NCBI GenBank assembly: GCA_965249205.1
Contig: CBDFLL010000002.1
Coordinates: 204,750-268,749, forward strand
DNA: 64,000 nucleotides
Direction: 5' to 3'
Origin: JAQBVV01 sp965249205
GTDB lineage: Bacteria; Acidobacteriota; Vicinamibacteria; Vicinamibacterales; UBA2999
Shown: in pieces, positions 62,108-64,000 of the stretch
Numbering within the stretch: position 1 is the stretch's first letter
How the letters are laid out: each line of letters starts with the position of its first letter
Position numbers and translations under genes: made by a program
The notes under the pieces: generated by a model
Database searches by the model: none
Told to the model about the DNA's origin: nothing
What the model saw: the letters and a program-made list of their open reading frames with translations, nothing else

Positions 62108-63037
62108 CTAGCGCTCTTCCGTTGCCTCGATGAGCGACATCGGATCAACGCGCGCGCCGTTCAGCCGCACGCTCCAGTGCAGGTGGGGGCCGGTGACGCG
62201 TCCGGTTGCGCCGACGCGACCAAGTGTTGCGCCGACATCGACAAGTTCCCCTTCCTCAACCGCCAGCGCCGAGAAGTGCGCGAAGATCGAATAGAGTCCC
62301 CCACCGTGGTCGAGCACGACCGTGTTGCCGGTGAAGTACAGATCGTCAGCCACAACCACCCTCCCGGACGAAGGCGCTGTCACGACCGTGCCGGTCGGGC
62401 TGCCGAAATCGATCCCGGCATGCGGACTCCGCGGCTGGCCATTGAACACGCTGCGCGACCCGAAGTTCGCCGACGGCTGCGTCGTCAGTGGCAGCACGAA
62501 CGGTCGGTCCCACACGCGGGGCGTGTCGGTCTCGTAAATGCCGTTGAGCTGCGCCGCTTCGCGCACGATGCGGTCGACGACGGGTGCCGGCGGATCGACG
62601 TACTCGGGGGCAACCGTCAGCGTCCGGGTGCGAAACTGTTTCGGCTCCACGCGTAGCGACATCTCGCGCGCCGGAGGGGGTCTGAGGTGCGGAGCCGACA
62701 CCACGAGGGAGTACTCTCCTGGAGCCACATCGAGATCAATGCCGATCAACCCCTGCCATCTCGTGCCATCCGGGGAAAGCGCCAGCGGGATGTCGCGGTC
62801 GAGCGCCGTGGCCCGCGGCGCCACTCGGCCGCATGCGCACGTCACGTCCACCCGGATCACTTCGCCGGGCTGTATCGCGCGGCTTACCAGCGCCACGTCC
62901 ATCTCTGGCGGCGCCTGTGCGGCCCCGATCCGAGCCCCGGGCAGGCCGGGAACGAGCGCAACGCAGGCCGCCGCAACGGCCACACCGGCCGGGCCGCGCC
63001 ATCGCCACGGCAGCCAAACAATCGGCACTGTCTTCAT
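62108..63037 (-). CDS. M23-family peptidoglycan-endopeptidase-like protein
   Basis: 309 residues. An N-terminal signal or membrane segment (GVAVAAACVALVPGLPGA) and a beta domain are followed by the M23 LytM fold: SPHAGIDFGSPTGTVV (HxxxD), and TGPHLHWSVRLNG (HxH). It cleaves peptide cross-links in the wall or amidates a periplasmic target. The isolated gene converges on repeat copy B. Confidence 0.9.
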   Translation of the reverse strand: MKTVPIVWLPWRWRGPAGVAVAAACVALVPGLPGARIGAAQAPPEMDVALVSRAIQPGEVIRVDVTCACGRVAPRATALDRDIPLALSPDGTRWQGLIGIDLDVAPGEYSLVVSAPHLRPPPAREMSLRVEPKQFRTRTLTVAPEYVDPPAPVVDRIVREAAQLNGIYETDTPRVWDRPFVLPLTTQPSANFGSRSVFNGQPRSPHAGIDFGSPTGTVVTAPSSGRVVVADDLYFTGNTVVLDHGGGLYSIFAHFSALAVEEGELVDVGATLGRVGATGRVTGPHLHWSVRLNGARVDPMSLIEATEER

Positions 63038-63309
63038 ACGACCAACCCCAGATCGGGCATGTAGGACCTTTCGATAGTGTAGCCGCTAGCGGACCCGTCC
63101 TCGTTCCCCAACAGCCCCCGCCATGATGATTGGTCGCGGATTGGTCGCGGCATCACCAGCCGGCTTCGCGGCGGGGCGCTGGAACGAACGGGAGGCGCGT
63201 TGATATAGTTGCTGAGTCGCGTTGTGGTACTCCAGCGTCGGCATCGCGCACGCGAGCTGGCTGGACAGCTACGAGACGCGAGCGTGCCACGGGGAGAAAG
63301 GAGCACGGT

Positions 63310-64000
63310 ATGGACGGGACCCACACGGCACCCGAGTCGACAGCCACCGGCTATCGAATCTCCACTGACTCCGAGTGGCTCGTGACCGGCTTCGCTCTCA
63401 CCGCTTTCGCGCTGCTGCTCGTGCACTCCGTGATCACGGTCTATCACTACCAGATCGAAGAGCTTGAGTGGATCCCCTGGCGCCAGTTGTTCGACGTCGA
63501 CGAGGAGAACAACCTGCCAACGTGGTTTTCCGGATTCCTCCTGGGAGTGACGTCGTTCTGGGTCTGGATTGCCGCCGAGGACAAACGCCGCACGTCGGAT
63601 CGCTGGTGGATTCACTGGAAGGCCCTCGCGCTGGGGTTCTTTGTGCTCTCTATCGACGAGATCGCCGGACTGCACGAATCGTTCAATACGGTAACCGACG
63701 CGACGTGGGCGATTCCCGGCGGTATCCTCGCGTTGCTGGTCGGCCTCACGTTCTTCTCCTTCCTGTGGAGCCTTCCGACAGCGACGCGGAACGCCTTCTT
63801 CCTCGGTGGCTGCATCTTCGTGGGGGGCGCCGTCGGTGTGGAGATCATCGGCGCGCCCATGGACGCCGACACGATGACCTATAACCTGACCACCGTCGTC
63901 GAGGAAGGCATGGAGATGGCCGGTGTGCTCCTGTTTCTTATGGCGCTCTTGCAGTACATGTCGAGGCAACAGGGCGAGACGCACGAGATCGGCGTCACGG
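63310..64000 (+). CDS. Uncharacterised multipass membrane protein, 3' end cut by window
   Basis: 230 codons are visible from ATG (GGAGAAAGGAGC upstream), still open at the window end. At least five hydrophobic segments include FALTAFALLLVHSVITVYHY, SGFLLGVTSFWVWIA, and VLLFLMALLQYM. The conserved-looking motifs SIDEIAGLHESF and VVEEGMEMAG place acidic and His residues near the membrane, as in some uncharacterised bacterial families. I cannot name its function. Confidence 0.75.
   Translation, partial: MDGTHTAPESTATGYRISTDSEWLVTGFALTAFALLLVHSVITVYHYQIEELEWIPWRQLFDVDEENNLPTWFSGFLLGVTSFWVWIAAEDKRRTSDRWWIHWKALALGFFVLSIDEIAGLHESFNTVTDATWAIPGGILALLVGLTFFSFLWSLPTATRNAFFLGGCIFVGGAVGVEIIGAPMDADTMTYNLTTVVEEGMEMAGVLLFLMALLQYMSRQQGETHEIGVT

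Noticed and set aside
63034..63984. 316-codon minus-strand ORF
   Set aside because: Antisense to the membrane protein at 63310, which has a ribosome site and hydrophobic periodicity.

Overview
The window is GC-rich chromosomal DNA from a Gram-negative, heterotrophic, respiring bacterium. It carries a tripartite RND efflux pump, a TolC-type outer-membrane factor, a type IV pilin-like protein, reaction-centre-type and other c-type cytochromes, an M61 peptidase, a DUF6351 protein and many secreted repeat proteins. This mix resembles Acidobacteriota (Vicinamibacteria-like); that placement is my inference from gene content, not a phylogenetic result. Several genes have a -10-like hexamer 5-9 nt before the start codon, which suggests leaderless transcripts.

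Layout. 0-7.5 kb: end of an FAD-linked oxidase, then a tetR-OMF-MFP-RND efflux operon whose promoter is abutted by an IS1595-family element (7.5-8.6 kb). 8.6-15 kb: CBM9-like protein, EVE protein, M61 peptidase, ferrochelatase/phosphofructokinase pair, a VapBC-like module and tRNA-Ser. 15-18.5 kb: an AraC-type regulator, a tubulin-tyrosine-ligase-like protein and a secreted collagen-like protein whose last 47 residues are almost identical to the helix-12 and acidic tail region of eukaryotic beta-tubulin. 18.5-26.7 kb: QueG, a pilin, a Spy-like protein, a methyltransferase, a CDGSH protein, ergothioneine genes egtB/egtD, gltX and tRNA-Gln. 26.7-30.8 kb: exopolysaccharide-type genes with a deletion-fused MBOAT/SGNH pseudogene. 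30.8-44 kb: flavin reductase, amidohydrolase, kelch protein, cytochrome, VOC, DoxX, two quinone/acryloyl-CoA reductases, crotonase, PrpE and Acs. 44-51 kb: a complete oligopeptide ABC transporter whose OppC has an extra FN3-like extracytoplasmic domain. 51-56 kb: a DUF6351 protein, a dihaem cytochrome and an IS5-family element with CTAG target duplication. 56-64 kb: two surface proteins built on a duplicated leader/terminator cassette, miniature inverted-repeat elements around hicBA, an M23 peptidase and a truncated membrane protein.

The most striking content is the neighbouring TTL-like ligase and tubulin-tail protein at 16.3-18.5 kb. An enzyme family known for modifying tubulin tails lies beside a bacterial secreted protein that carries a tubulin tail. 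Collagen-like, FG-GAP, HYR, YVTN and kelch proteins elsewhere in the window fit an organism that displays many adhesive or eukaryote-like proteins.

Metabolically, AcuI-like reductase, crotonase, PrpE and Acs together would feed C2/C3 acids (acetate, propionate, possibly acrylate or 3-hydroxypropionate) into central metabolism, and EgtB/EgtD would supply the thiol antioxidant ergothioneine.
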